In this document: positions 1-5,881 of the stretch, piece after piece
Position numbering within the stretch: position 1 is the first letter of the stretch
How the letters are laid out: the number at the start of each line of letters is the position of its first letter
Source: an uncultured Arcobacter sp.
Lineage (GTDB): Bacteria; Campylobacterota; Campylobacteria; Campylobacterales; Arcobacteraceae
NCBI GenBank assembly: GCA_937860115.1
Contig: CALMBI010000234.1
Coordinates: 1 to 7,248 of the forward strand
Length of the DNA stretch: 7,248 bases
Reading direction: 5' to 3'
Notes under the pieces: model-generated
Databases searched by the model: none
What the model was told of the DNA's origin: nothing
Seen by the model: only the letters and a program-made list of their open reading frames with translations
Made by a program: the position numbers and the translations under genes

Positions 1-472
1 TTCTACTTGGATAAAGATTGTCATAAAGTGCTTTCCCTTCTCTTAAAAATTCTGGAGAGAAGATGATGTTTGGAGTGTTGAATTTTTCTCTAAGTGATTT
101 TGTATAACCTACTGGGATAGTTGATTTGATTACCATAGTTGTATTTGGATTTATAGCTAATACATCTGCTACTACAAACTCTATACTTCTAGTATTGAAG
201 TAGTTTGTCTCTGGATCATAGTCAGTTGGAGTTGCTATGATGACATAATCAGCATCTTTATAAGCTTCTTCTTTATCTAGTGTTGCAGTGAAATTCAAAT
301 CATCTTTTAATAGATACTCCTCTATCTCTGCATCTTCTATAGGTGACTTTTTATTTTTTAGCATCTCTACTTTTTCTGGAATAATATCAAGTGCTACTAC
401 TTTATTGTGTTGAGCTAAAAGTAGTCCATTTGAAAGTCCTACATATCCTGTTCCTGCTATTGCTATCTTCAT
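1..472 (-). CDS. ugd: UDP-glucose 6-dehydrogenase, N-terminal part (gene runs off the left edge)
   Basis: This enzyme oxidises UDP-glucose to UDP-glucuronate with two NAD+ in the cytoplasm and supplies acidic sugar for surface polysaccharide. The 157 visible codons cover the NAD-binding Rossmann domain: GTGYVG at residues 7-12, Asp29 at the end of the second strand, TPT at 81-83, KSTIPVG at 116-122 and SPEFLREG at 139-146. Thr118, Glu141 and Glu145 fall where the Streptococcus pyogenes enzyme has catalytic residues with the same numbers, as I recall. The catalytic cysteine (about residue 260) lies outside the window. The start is ATG at 472, with GGAG five bases upstream (478-481) inside the end of the KilA-N gene. 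Its ATG overlaps that gene's TGA as ATGA, so translation is probably coupled. Galactose or mannose dehydrogenases of the same superfamily are less likely given the motifs. Confidence 0.93.
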   Translation of the reverse strand, partial: MKIAIAGTGYVGLSNGLLLAQHNKVVALDIIPEKVEMLKNKKSPIEDAEIEEYLLKDDLNFTATLDKEEAYKDADYVIIATPTDYDPETNYFNTRSIEFVVADVLAINPNTTMVIKSTIPVGYTKSLREKFNTPNIIFSPEFLREGKALYDNLYPSR

Positions 473-1275
473 TTGTTCTCCAATTTTTTCATATTACTAT
501 CTGATATTAGAATACTCATCTGTTTTATCGCTAGTTCATTAAGTTTTTTAATTCTTTGCTCTTGAGGGATGTTTTCATTTATAAAATGAGCATTAAGTGA
601 TTCTAAATTTGCTAAACATACTAGCTGATAAACATCTGCATAGTCCCGAATATTACCTTTTAAGTTAGGGTTTGCTTCACTCCACTGTTTGGCAGTCATT
701 CCAAACAAAGCAACATTAAGTATATCTGCTTCACTTGCATAGACATAACTTATTTGGGCTTGTACTAATTGTTTTGGGATAAGATTTTCTTTAATAGCAT
801 CTGTATGAATTCTATAATTTATCTTTGTGAGATTTCTTTTTATATCCCAGCCAAGTTGTTTTTGCTCTTCCTCTTTAAGTCTTTGAAACTCTTTAATAAG
901 GTAGATTTTAAATTCTACAGATATCCATGCTGCAAATTCAAATGCTATATCTTTATGAGCATAAGTGCCACCATAACGACCAGATTTTGCAACTAACCCA
1001 ATAGCATTTGTAGTTTCTACCCACTTTTGAGTACTTAAAGTAAAACTATTTAATCCTGCTTCTTTTCTAAACCCATCGAATTCGACGGGTTTAAAATTAT
1101 CATTATGAATTTTTTCCCAAATACCTAAAAACTCAATTGTATTTCTATTTCTAAGCCAATTTCGTATAATTTCATTTGCATCTTGCGGATTTTTATATTT
1201 TGCAATATCAGTCAAAGATATATATTCATCTTGAACTACTGAAATTTCTGTATCTAAAACTTGTATTTTAGCCAT
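469..1275 (-). CDS. KilA-N domain DNA-binding protein of phage type
   Basis: This 268-residue protein has an N-terminal KilA-N domain at about residues 17-133 (YISLTDIAKYKNP at 18-30, IIRNWLRNRNTIEFLGIWE at 36-54, then a GRYGGTYAHKDIAFEFAAW segment at 99-117). A charged helix follows at 125-140. The C-terminal region (about 183-255, with LNVALFGMTAKQW and KGNIRDYA) recurs in bacterial chromosomal relatives. KilA-N is a DNA-binding fold known mainly from phages and large DNA viruses; the role of the bacterial copies is not established. I chose ATG at 1275 over an upstream start at 1320, because 1275 gives MAKIQ, follows a GGA seven bases upstream and overlaps the galE stop by only 8 bp; 1320 would bury 53 bp in galE. 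The stop overlaps ugd by 4 bp. No signal peptide or membrane segment is visible. It is a foreign-looking gene inside a sugar-nucleotide operon and could be a regulator or a passenger. Confidence 0.88.
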   Translation of the reverse strand: MAKIQVLDTEISVVQDEYISLTDIAKYKNPQDANEIIRNWLRNRNTIEFLGIWEKIHNDNFKPVEFDGFRKEAGLNSFTLSTQKWVETTNAIGLVAKSGRYGGTYAHKDIAFEFAAWISVEFKIYLIKEFQRLKEEEQKQLGWDIKRNLTKINYRIHTDAIKENLIPKQLVQAQISYVYASEADILNVALFGMTAKQWSEANPNLKGNIRDYADVYQLVCLANLESLNAHFINENIPQEQRIKKLNELAIKQMSILISDSNMKKLENK

Positions 1276-2296
1276 TGTTGTATCCGTTTGGATTATTTGA
1301 CTGCCATCTCCAGCTATCAATACACATCTGCTCTAGGTCTCTTGAAGCTTCCCATCCAAGTATCTCTTTTGCAAAACTAGGATTTGCATAACATTTTGCA
1401 ATATCTCCTGCTCTTCTATCTACTAATCTGTATGGCACTTCTTTACCACTAGCTTTTTCAAAAGCTTTTACAACATCAAGAACTGAATATCCTGTACCTG
1501 TTCCTAGATTTGTAATCAGTGGTTTACTCATAGCCTCTTGTGCATTAAGATAGTCTATCGCTTTTACATGAGCAACAGAGAGATCAACTACATGAATGTA
1601 GTCTCTTACACCTGTCCCATCGTGTGTATCATAGTCACTTCCAAATACACTTAAATACTCTCTTTTCCCAACTGCTGTTTGAGCGATAAATGGCATAAGG
1701 TTATTTGGTATCCCATTTGGATCTTCCCCTATGGTTCCACCTTCATGTGCGCCTACAGGATTGAAGTATCTTAAAATTACTATTTTAAAACTATTATCTG
1801 AGATATATAAATCTTCTAAAATTCTCTCTATCATATATTTTGAGGTGCCATAGGGATTTGTAGTGCCACCAACTGGGAAACTTTCAATTATTGGAGTAGT
1901 AGCTGGGTCACCATACACTGTAGCAGAACTTGAGAATACTATCTTTTTACAGTTAAATTCTTTCATCACTTCAAGAAGTCTTAGTGTTCCTACTACATTG
2001 TTATCGTAGTATTCAAGTGGTTTTTCAATCGACTCACCAACTGCTTTAAGCCCTGCAAAATGGATAACCGAGTCAATAGAGTGATTTATGAATGTCTCTT
2101 TTAGTTTATCTTTATCTCTTATATCACCATTTATAAATGTGATAGATTTACCTATTATTTTTTCTACTCTTTTTATAGATTCTTGCGAAGAGTTTGAAAG
2201 GTTGTCATATACTATAAAGTCATGATTTTCTTTAGCAAGTTCTACTAAAGTATGACTTCCTATATATCCTGCTCCACCTGTAATAAGAATAGCCAT
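1268..2296 (-). CDS. galE: UDP-glucose 4-epimerase
   Basis: This enzyme interconverts UDP-glucose and UDP-galactose, and possibly the N-acetylated pair, using tightly bound NAD+. At 342 residues it has the normal full length. It is a short-chain dehydrogenase fold with GGAGYIG at residues 7-13 for NAD, Ser124 in FSSSATVYG, and the catalytic pair Tyr149 and Lys153 in YGTSK. These positions match E. coli GalE exactly. RYFNP at 176-180 contains the substrate-binding Asn179. The position aligned with E. coli Tyr299 is Cys302 here; a small residue there is linked to acceptance of UDP-GlcNAc in human and Campylobacter enzymes. The ATG at 2296 shares one base with the stop of the upstream regulator (TAATG) and has no strong ribosome binding site, which suggests termination-reinitiation. 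It feeds the same sugar-nucleotide pool as the downstream ugd. Confidence 0.96.
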   Translation of the reverse strand: MAILITGGAGYIGSHTLVELAKENHDFIVYDNLSNSSQESIKRVEKIIGKSITFINGDIRDKDKLKETFINHSIDSVIHFAGLKAVGESIEKPLEYYDNNVVGTLRLLEVMKEFNCKKIVFSSSATVYGDPATTPIIESFPVGGTTNPYGTSKYMIERILEDLYISDNSFKIVILRYFNPVGAHEGGTIGEDPNGIPNNLMPFIAQTAVGKREYLSVFGSDYDTHDGTGVRDYIHVVDLSVAHVKAIDYLNAQEAMSKPLITNLGTGTGYSVLDVVKAFEKASGKEVPYRLVDRRAGDIAKCYANPSFAKEILGWEASRDLEQMCIDSWRWQSNNPNGYNNG

Positions 2297-2631
2297 TATT
2301 TAGCCACACATTCTTTCGCATAATCATACTGTTTTTTATAGAGTTCCATCTCAGCTTGAAGTTTATCGTATTCAGCTTTTTTTCTATCGATAAATCTTTG
2401 AGTGATATCAACTTTTTCTTTGATACCTTTTTCAGTAAGTAGATATTTGTATTGAAGTTTTTTATCAGAATTGATAAATCTTTCTGCTTTTATAAGTCCT
2501 TTTTCAATAAGACCTCTAAGTATATAATTTACTTTACCAACACTATAACCAACTTCTTCAGCTAGTGTCTTATGAGAAATTACTTTACCAGTATTTTTAA
2601 GGATTTCTAACTCAATCTCTTCTTGATTCAA
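2296..2631 (-). CDS. MarR-like winged-helix regulator of the EPS-associated family
   Basis: This 111-residue cytoplasmic DNA-binding protein resembles the family called MarR family EPS-associated transcriptional regulator, which sits at exopolysaccharide loci. A helix-turn-helix spans about residues 18-46 (SHKTLAEEVGYSVGKVNYIL, then RGLIEKGLI). A wing follows at 47-66 (KAERFINSDKKLQYKYLLT) and a charged coiled-coil helix at about 78-105, which probably dimerises. The start is TTG at 2631, with AAGG seven bases upstream (2639-2642) and an in-frame TAA at 2644-2646; no upstream ATG is possible. It is the first gene of the galE/KilA-N/ugd operon and overlaps galE by one base, so it likely controls its own operon through the ATTCAT half-sites just upstream. 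The ligand or signal cannot be read from the sequence. Confidence 0.85.
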   Translation of the reverse strand: MNQEEIELEILKNTGKVISHKTLAEEVGYSVGKVNYILRGLIEKGLIKAERFINSDKKLQYKYLLTEKGIKEKVDITQRFIDRKKAEYDKLQAEMELYKKQYDYAKECVAK

Positions 2632-2654
2632 CTCTTCACCTTTTTATAGGATTT

Positions 2655-2683
2655 ATTCATGAGATGAATTGTATAGTATTCAT
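2655..2683. promoter_or_regulatory. Candidate operator: three alternating ATTCAT half-sites
   Basis: On the plus strand ATTCAT lies at 2655-2660, its inverse ATGAAT at 2664-2669 and ATTCAT again at 2678-2683. This makes two overlapping perfect inverted repeats with spacers of 3 and 8 bases. They surround the likely -10 element and sit 24-52 bases upstream of the regulator's TTG start. A winged-helix dimer repressing its own operon is the natural reading, but this is an inference. Confidence 0.4.
2670..2675 (-). promoter_or_regulatory. Candidate -10 element of the EPS regulator operon
   Basis: The minus strand reads TATACA here, in the context TACTATACAATTC, about 39 bases upstream of the TTG start. 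This would give a leader of roughly 30 bases. No convincing -35 is visible, which is usual for housekeeping promoters in Campylobacterota. Its position within the ATTCAT half-site cluster supports the choice. Confidence 0.4.
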
Positions 2684-2716
2684 GCCTTGAAGATGGTTAA
2701 ATAATTTTAACTTTAG

Positions 2717-2748
2717 AACAAATATAATAGCTTTTATTACAAATTGTT
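2717..2748. repeat. AT-rich imperfect inverted repeat
   Basis: AACAA at 2717-2721 pairs with TTGTT at 2744-2748, and TAATA at 2725-2729 pairs with TATTA at 2735-2739, with two mismatches and one unpaired C between them. The hairpin begins just past the stop of the minus-strand fragment that ends at 2750. It is too AT-rich and lacks a following T run, so I do not call it a terminator. It may be a decayed element end or chance. Confidence 0.25.
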
Positions 2749-2749
2749 A

Positions 2750-2923
2750 TTATAATTCTGGTAATTCTATTTGTTTAGATTTTAACTGTAGGATGATTGA
2801 AGCCCCTTTTCTCAGGATATCTTTTTGTGCACACTTAAATTTTTCATACAATATATCATCAACATCTGATATAGAATCAATTACAAACAAGTAATTTTTG
2901 TAACCATTCAGCACCCAATAATT
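2750..2923 (-). pseudogene. Unidentified gene fragment, C-terminal end
   Basis: I do not recognise this. The frame is open from just after a TGA at 2924-2926 to TAA at 2750, giving 57 residues. They include YKNYLFVIDSISDVDDILYE, then KFKCAQKDILRKGASIILQL, ending QIELPEL. The amphipathic, charged composition and AT-biased codons look like true coding sequence, unlike a random frame. There is no ATG; GTG at 2914 and TTG at 2890 lack ribosome binding sites, so it is probably the tail of a truncated gene. It overlaps the end of the transposase fragment by 16 bases in another frame. A short intact protein with an unusual start cannot be excluded. Confidence 0.35.
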
Positions 2924-3048
2924 TCAGCTAGATAAACCTTACCTCTAATAGCATTTCGTAACTCTTCAAATACGGATCTATTATTTTTCTTCACTGTTGA
3001 TATAAATCCACGAATTCTATGAAACATCTTTGTGTCTGATCTTGCAAA
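2908..3048 (-). pseudogene. C-terminal remnant of an IS66-type transposase
   Basis: About 47 codons before the TGA at 2908 read FARSDTKMFHRIRGFISTVK, continue KNNRSVFEELRNAI and end RGKVYLAEIIGC. From memory this matches the tail of one group of IS66-type transposases, where an FRS...GA..F.RIRGYISTxRK segment is followed by an NVLDAL..A..G ending. The catalytic DDE residues and the rest of the protein are missing. Upstream in the same frame the reading continues to 3246, but those residues are low-complexity and run into modC antisense to a coding-like plus-strand segment, so I place the break near 3048. I see no terminal inverted repeat. It is a dead mobile-element fragment. Confidence 0.55.
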
Positions 3049-3142
3049 TGAATTCGATTTAGACGAATTTGAGAGAGCTTTAGATGAAGCTATCAAATTT
3101 AGAAAAAAAGGGCATGTACACGAAAACTGGATGGGTGTATAA
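3032..3142 (+). pseudogene. Unidentified gene fragment on the plus strand
   Basis: I do not recognise this. It is the only coding-like segment on the plus strand. The frame opens after TGA at 3020-3022 and ends with TAA at 3140-3142. From GTG at 3032 it gives 36 residues: VSDLANEFDLDEFERALDEA, then IKFRKKGHVHENWMGV. The regular acidic and basic helix pattern and codon use look genuine. No Shine-Dalgarno site precedes the GTG, and the first bases overlap the transposase remnant in antisense. It is probably the end of a truncated gene; a tiny intact protein is possible but less likely. Confidence 0.35.
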
Positions 3143-3187
3143 TTGTGAGTTTGATTATTTTTTGAAAATTCTCTTACATGATCACTT

Positions 3188-4060
3188 CTAGATTTTTGTA
3201 ATAATTGGATTAAAAGCTTTGCTTGAGAGGAGTATTTTATCTCCAATCTTTAAAGTTTCAATCTCATATTTCATAGCAGTCACTTTAACGATTTCATTGT
3301 GAGCTAAAACTTCTACGATATATAAAATATCACTTTTTTTAATACTCAGCACTTCCCCAACTATTTTAAACTTCCCACTGATATTTTGATTTGCAAATAC
3401 CTCACTTGGTGTGCCATCATCTGTGATTTGCCCTAAAGATATTTTAAATACACGATTAGAGAGTCTAAAAACTTCACTTATATCGTGACTCACTAAAATA
3501 GAAGTGATATGAAATCTTTGATGTACTTTATAAAGCTCATCTTGAAGTTTGAGTCTCATTGCACTATCAAGGGCTGAGAGTGGTTCATCAAGAAGGAGCA
3601 TTTTTGGGCTACTCATAAGTGACCTTGCGACTGCAACTCTTTGTTTTTGTCCACCACTTAAGTGTTCTGGCTTCATGTTGGCAAGATTTTCTATCTCCAT
3701 AATCTCTAAAATTTCATCTACTTTGTGTTTCTCATTTTTGTTTTTGAGGGCAAATTCTAAGTTTTCTCGCACACTCATATTTGGGAATAGTGCATAATCT
3801 TGAAAGACAAATCCCACATTTCGTTTTTGAGGGGGGAGATTGATTTTTTTCTCACTATCAAACCAAACTTCATCATCAACTATAATTTTTCCACTTTGTG
3901 GAGTTTCAAGCCCTGCTAATATTCTAAGAAGTGTGGTTTTTCCACTTCCACTTTTTCCAAAAAGTGTGAGAAAATCTCCGTTTACTATCTCTTTATTGAC
4001 TACTAAATCGATCGTACCATCTGCTGTATGGAGGGGTTTTGTTATATTTATTTGTATCAT
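3188..4060 (-). CDS. modC: Molybdate ABC transporter ATP-binding protein
   Basis: This cytoplasmic ATPase powers molybdate import with ModB. Its 290 residues show every ABC motif: Walker A GKSGSGKT at 35-42, Q-loop Gln87 in VFQDYALFP, signature LSGGQKQR at 134-141, Walker B MLLLDEP at 154-160, D-loop SALD at 162-165 and H-loop His192. The tail (about 226-290) looks like one degenerate TOBE domain without the SARN motif. E. coli ModC, as I recall, is near 350 residues with two TOBE repeats, so this one is short. The ATG at 4060 shares a base with the modB stop (TAATG), so translation is likely coupled. It is the last gene of the operon. Tungstate or sulfate use is less likely given the ModE, ModA and TOBE neighbours. 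Confidence 0.95.
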   Translation of the reverse strand: MIQINITKPLHTADGTIDLVVNKEIVNGDFLTLFGKSGSGKTTLLRILAGLETPQSGKIIVDDEVWFDSEKKINLPPQKRNVGFVFQDYALFPNMSVRENLEFALKNKNEKHKVDEILEIMEIENLANMKPEHLSGGQKQRVAVARSLMSSPKMLLLDEPLSALDSAMRLKLQDELYKVHQRFHITSILVSHDISEVFRLSNRVFKISLGQITDDGTPSEVFANQNISGKFKIVGEVLSIKKSDILYIVEVLAHNEIVKVTAMKYEIETLKIGDKILLSSKAFNPIITKI

Positions 4061-4740
4061 TATCGAAACTCACTTTTTACCATAGATTTATTGACCGCAT
4101 ACACAAAAAGTAAAATACAAAAGGAGATAACAAATAAAGTAAAAGCATACTGATTTGCTAAAGTATAATTAAGAGCTTCCACTTCATCATAGATGGCGAT
4201 ACTTGCTACTTTTGTCTCCCCTGCAATATTTCCTCCTATCATCAAAACCACCCCAAACTCCCCAACAGTGTGAGCAAAAGTAATCACCATTCCTGTAAGA
4301 AGTGAAGGTTTGATATTTGGAAGTAATACTCGAAAAATGGTTTGAAATTTGCTTTTTCCTAAAGTGTAAGAAGCCTCTTGAAGCGATTTGCTTAAAGCAC
4401 TAAAACCACTTTGGATAGGATGCACCATAAATGGTAAACTAAAAATAATTGAAGCGATGATAAGTCCTTCAAAACTAAAAACAAGTCGTATATCAAAAGT
4501 GCTTTCTAGCCACATTCCAAAACTATTTTTTGGACTAAATGCTAGGAGTAGATAAAACCCCAAAACAGAAGGTGGCAAAACTAAAGGCATAGACACAAAT
4601 GCTTCTATAATTGGTTTGAGTTTTGATTTTGTTTGTGAAAGGTAATACCCAAGTGGAATCCCAATTATAAGTAGTATTAAAGTTGTAATCCCAGCTAACT
4701 CAAAAGTGAGCCTCATTGTTTCTATAAAAGATTGATCCAT
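4060..4740 (-). CDS. modB: Molybdate ABC transporter permease
   Basis: This 226-residue inner-membrane protein forms the molybdate channel and docks on ModC. Hydrophobic segments lie at about 12-34, 46-68, 86-107, 145-167 and 198-216. The EAA coupling motif of ABC permeases is at 122-141 (EASYTLGK, nine residues after Gly128, then VLLP). VSMPLVLPPSVLGFYLL at 49-65 and HTVGEFGVVLMIGGNI at 157-172 are typical of ModB. The start is ATG at 4740, with AAGG seven bases upstream inside the end of the preceding TOBE gene and a 2-bp gap to its stop. Length is normal for the family. Operon position between the TOBE protein and modC supports the call. Confidence 0.95.
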   Translation of the reverse strand: MDQSFIETMRLTFELAGITTLILLIIGIPLGYYLSQTKSKLKPIIEAFVSMPLVLPPSVLGFYLLLAFSPKNSFGMWLESTFDIRLVFSFEGLIIASIIFSLPFMVHPIQSGFSALSKSLQEASYTLGKSKFQTIFRVLLPNIKPSLLTGMVITFAHTVGEFGVVLMIGGNIAGETKVASIAIYDEVEALNYTLANQYAFTLFVISFCILLFVYAVNKSMVKSEFR

Positions 4741-4742
4741 AT

Positions 4743-5132
4743 TTACACCTTTGCGATACTTACTTCATTTGACTTGACAAACCATCGAAATGTATCACCT
4801 ACATTACATTTTAAATCATATAATGCACCTCTAGTTACAATAGAAACTATTTGTACCCCGTCAAAATCAAAATGAACTTCAGCCAAAATCTCTCCCATAT
4901 TGATATAAGTGATAGGGGAAACAAAAGAGTTTCTAGCACTCACAACCGATTCTTTTGAAGCTATCATCACTTCAGTTTCTTTAAAGAGAAGGTTCACTTT
5001 CTCCTCTTTTTTGCAATCCTCTTCTTCACCCAAAATAAGTGAACTAAATATTTTATCACCACTTTGTACATAGATTTGGGTGATCCCCTCTACTGATTTG
5101 ATATCTTTGATAATCCCTTGAACTTGATTCAT
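4743..5132 (-). CDS. Two-TOBE molybdate-binding protein of the molybdate operon
   Basis: This 129-residue cytoplasmic protein has no signal peptide or membrane segment. It consists of two TOBE/Mop-like halves. The second (about 62-129) is canonical, with SARN at 65-68, a glycine-containing turn (MGEILAEVHF), SIVTRGALYDL and FVKSNEVSIAKV. The first (1-60) is degenerate: it has no SARN and carries an acidic insertion GEEEDCKKEE at 35-44. TOBE domains bind molybdate or tungstate at subunit interfaces, so storage, buffering or supply to ModC is likely but inferred. The C. jejuni molybdate operon has, as I recall, a similar protein at this position between modA and modB. ATG at 5132 overlaps the modA stop as ATGA and lacks a strong Shine-Dalgarno site. 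Confidence 0.85.
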   Translation of the reverse strand: MNQVQGIIKDIKSVEGITQIYVQSGDKIFSSLILGEEEDCKKEEKVNLLFKETEVMIASKESVVSARNSFVSPITYINMGEILAEVHFDFDGVQIVSIVTRGALYDLKCNVGDTFRWFVKSNEVSIAKV

Positions 5133-5872
5133 TTTGTTTCAAATCCATATTTTTTAAATAGTTCTTTAGCACTTTTTGAAGTTATAAAAGAAGCAAATTT
5201 AGTTGCAAGTGGTTTCCCTTTTGCATATTTTGTAAGGACAAATGATTGTTCCATTGGAGCATATTTTGATTTATCTATCACTAAGTATTCCCCTTTTGGT
5301 TGCCCAACTTTAAGGAGTGAATATGCTACAAGTCCAATATCTGCAGCTCCTGAATCCACAAACTGAACACTTTGAGCAATATTGTCACCCATTACAATTT
5401 TTGAAGCTGTTGCATTTGTAAGTCCATAACTAGCTAAAATCTCAGTAGCTGCTACACCATAAGGAGCAACTTTTGGATTTGCTATAGAGATATGTTTTAC
5501 TTTTTTACTTTTAAGGGCATTTATTCCTTGTTTTATAAGATTTTTATCATTACTATAAAGTGCCACTACACCCATCGCATAAATTTCTGGTGTACTAATT
5601 ACTAATCCATCAGCTACGATTTTTGCAGGATATTTGCTATCAGCTGCCATAAAAATATCATAAGGAAATCCATTTGACAATTGTGCATAAGCTTTTCCTG
5701 TAGCACTAAAAGTCAATACAATCTCATCATTTGGATTTGATTTTTTAAACTCATTTGCTACATCAGTCATTGCAAGTTTTGCACTAGAAGCCACAAAAAC
5801 TTTTATACTATCCCCAAAAGATACTACACTCAAACTGCAAATTATAAACAATCCACTAAGAAACTTTTTCAT
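5129..5872 (-). CDS. modA: Periplasmic molybdate-binding protein
   Basis: This protein captures molybdate in the periplasm and delivers it to ModBC. Numbering from ATG at 5872 gives 247 residues. A Sec signal peptide (MKKFLSGLFIICSLSVVSFG) is followed by the mature start DSIKVFVASSAKLAM, the usual oxyanion-binding first loop. FSATGKAYAQL and YDIFMAAD follow, then NPKVAPYG at 132-139 and IGLVAYS, ending in ELFKKYGF. ATG at 5872 is preferred over a TTG at 5878: AAGG sits seven bases before the ATG but almost touches the TTG. The Shine-Dalgarno site overlaps the modE stop codon. At the position of E. coli ligand Tyr170 this protein appears to have Ala, as some other ModA proteins do. The 3' end overlaps the TOBE gene by 4 bp. 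Confidence 0.94.
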   Translation of the reverse strand: MKKFLSGLFIICSLSVVSFGDSIKVFVASSAKLAMTDVANEFKKSNPNDEIVLTFSATGKAYAQLSNGFPYDIFMAADSKYPAKIVADGLVISTPEIYAMGVVALYSNDKNLIKQGINALKSKKVKHISIANPKVAPYGVAATEILASYGLTNATASKIVMGDNIAQSVQFVDSGAADIGLVAYSLLKVGQPKGEYLVIDKSKYAPMEQSFVLTKYAKGKPLATKFASFITSKSAKELFKKYGFETK

Positions 5873-5881
5873 CTTCAACCC

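Larger units (their letters stand above)
2632..3187. other. Gene-free interval with decayed fragments
   Basis: Between the EPS regulator and modC, 556 bases hold no intact gene. From left to right they contain the EPS operon promoter region (2640-2690), an AT-rich inverted repeat, an unidentified minus-strand fragment, an IS66-type transposase tail, an unidentified plus-strand fragment and a short tail after the modC stop (3143-3187) without a clear terminator. Fragments on both strands in several frames suggest repeated insertion and deletion at a junction between two unrelated operons. Confidence 0.6.

Noticed and set aside
769..996. Plus-strand open frame within the KilA-N gene
   Set aside because: It is antisense to a well-supported gene, has Cys/Phe-rich composition typical of shadows and shows no ribosome binding site.
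2717..2748. Rho-independent terminator
   Set aside because: The stem is almost entirely A-T with mismatches and no T run follows in either direction.
2908..3246. A 112-residue minus-strand gene beginning inside the end of modC
   Set aside because: Only the last 47 or so residues resemble a protein family. The first 65 read through the modC 3' end and antisense to a coding-like plus-strand segment, and no ribosome binding site fits the start.
3549..4085. Two plus-strand open frames opposite modC
   Set aside because: They lie antisense to Walker and signature motifs of modC; the serine- and phenylalanine-rich reading is a by-product of the coding strand.
5118..5366. Plus-strand open frame opposite modA
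   Set aside because: Antisense shadow of the modA C-terminal half, with no start signals.
5873..5878. TTG start adding two residues to ModA
   Set aside because: The AAGG ribosome binding site would nearly touch the TTG; spacing is ideal for the ATG at 5872, which also begins a normal signal peptide.
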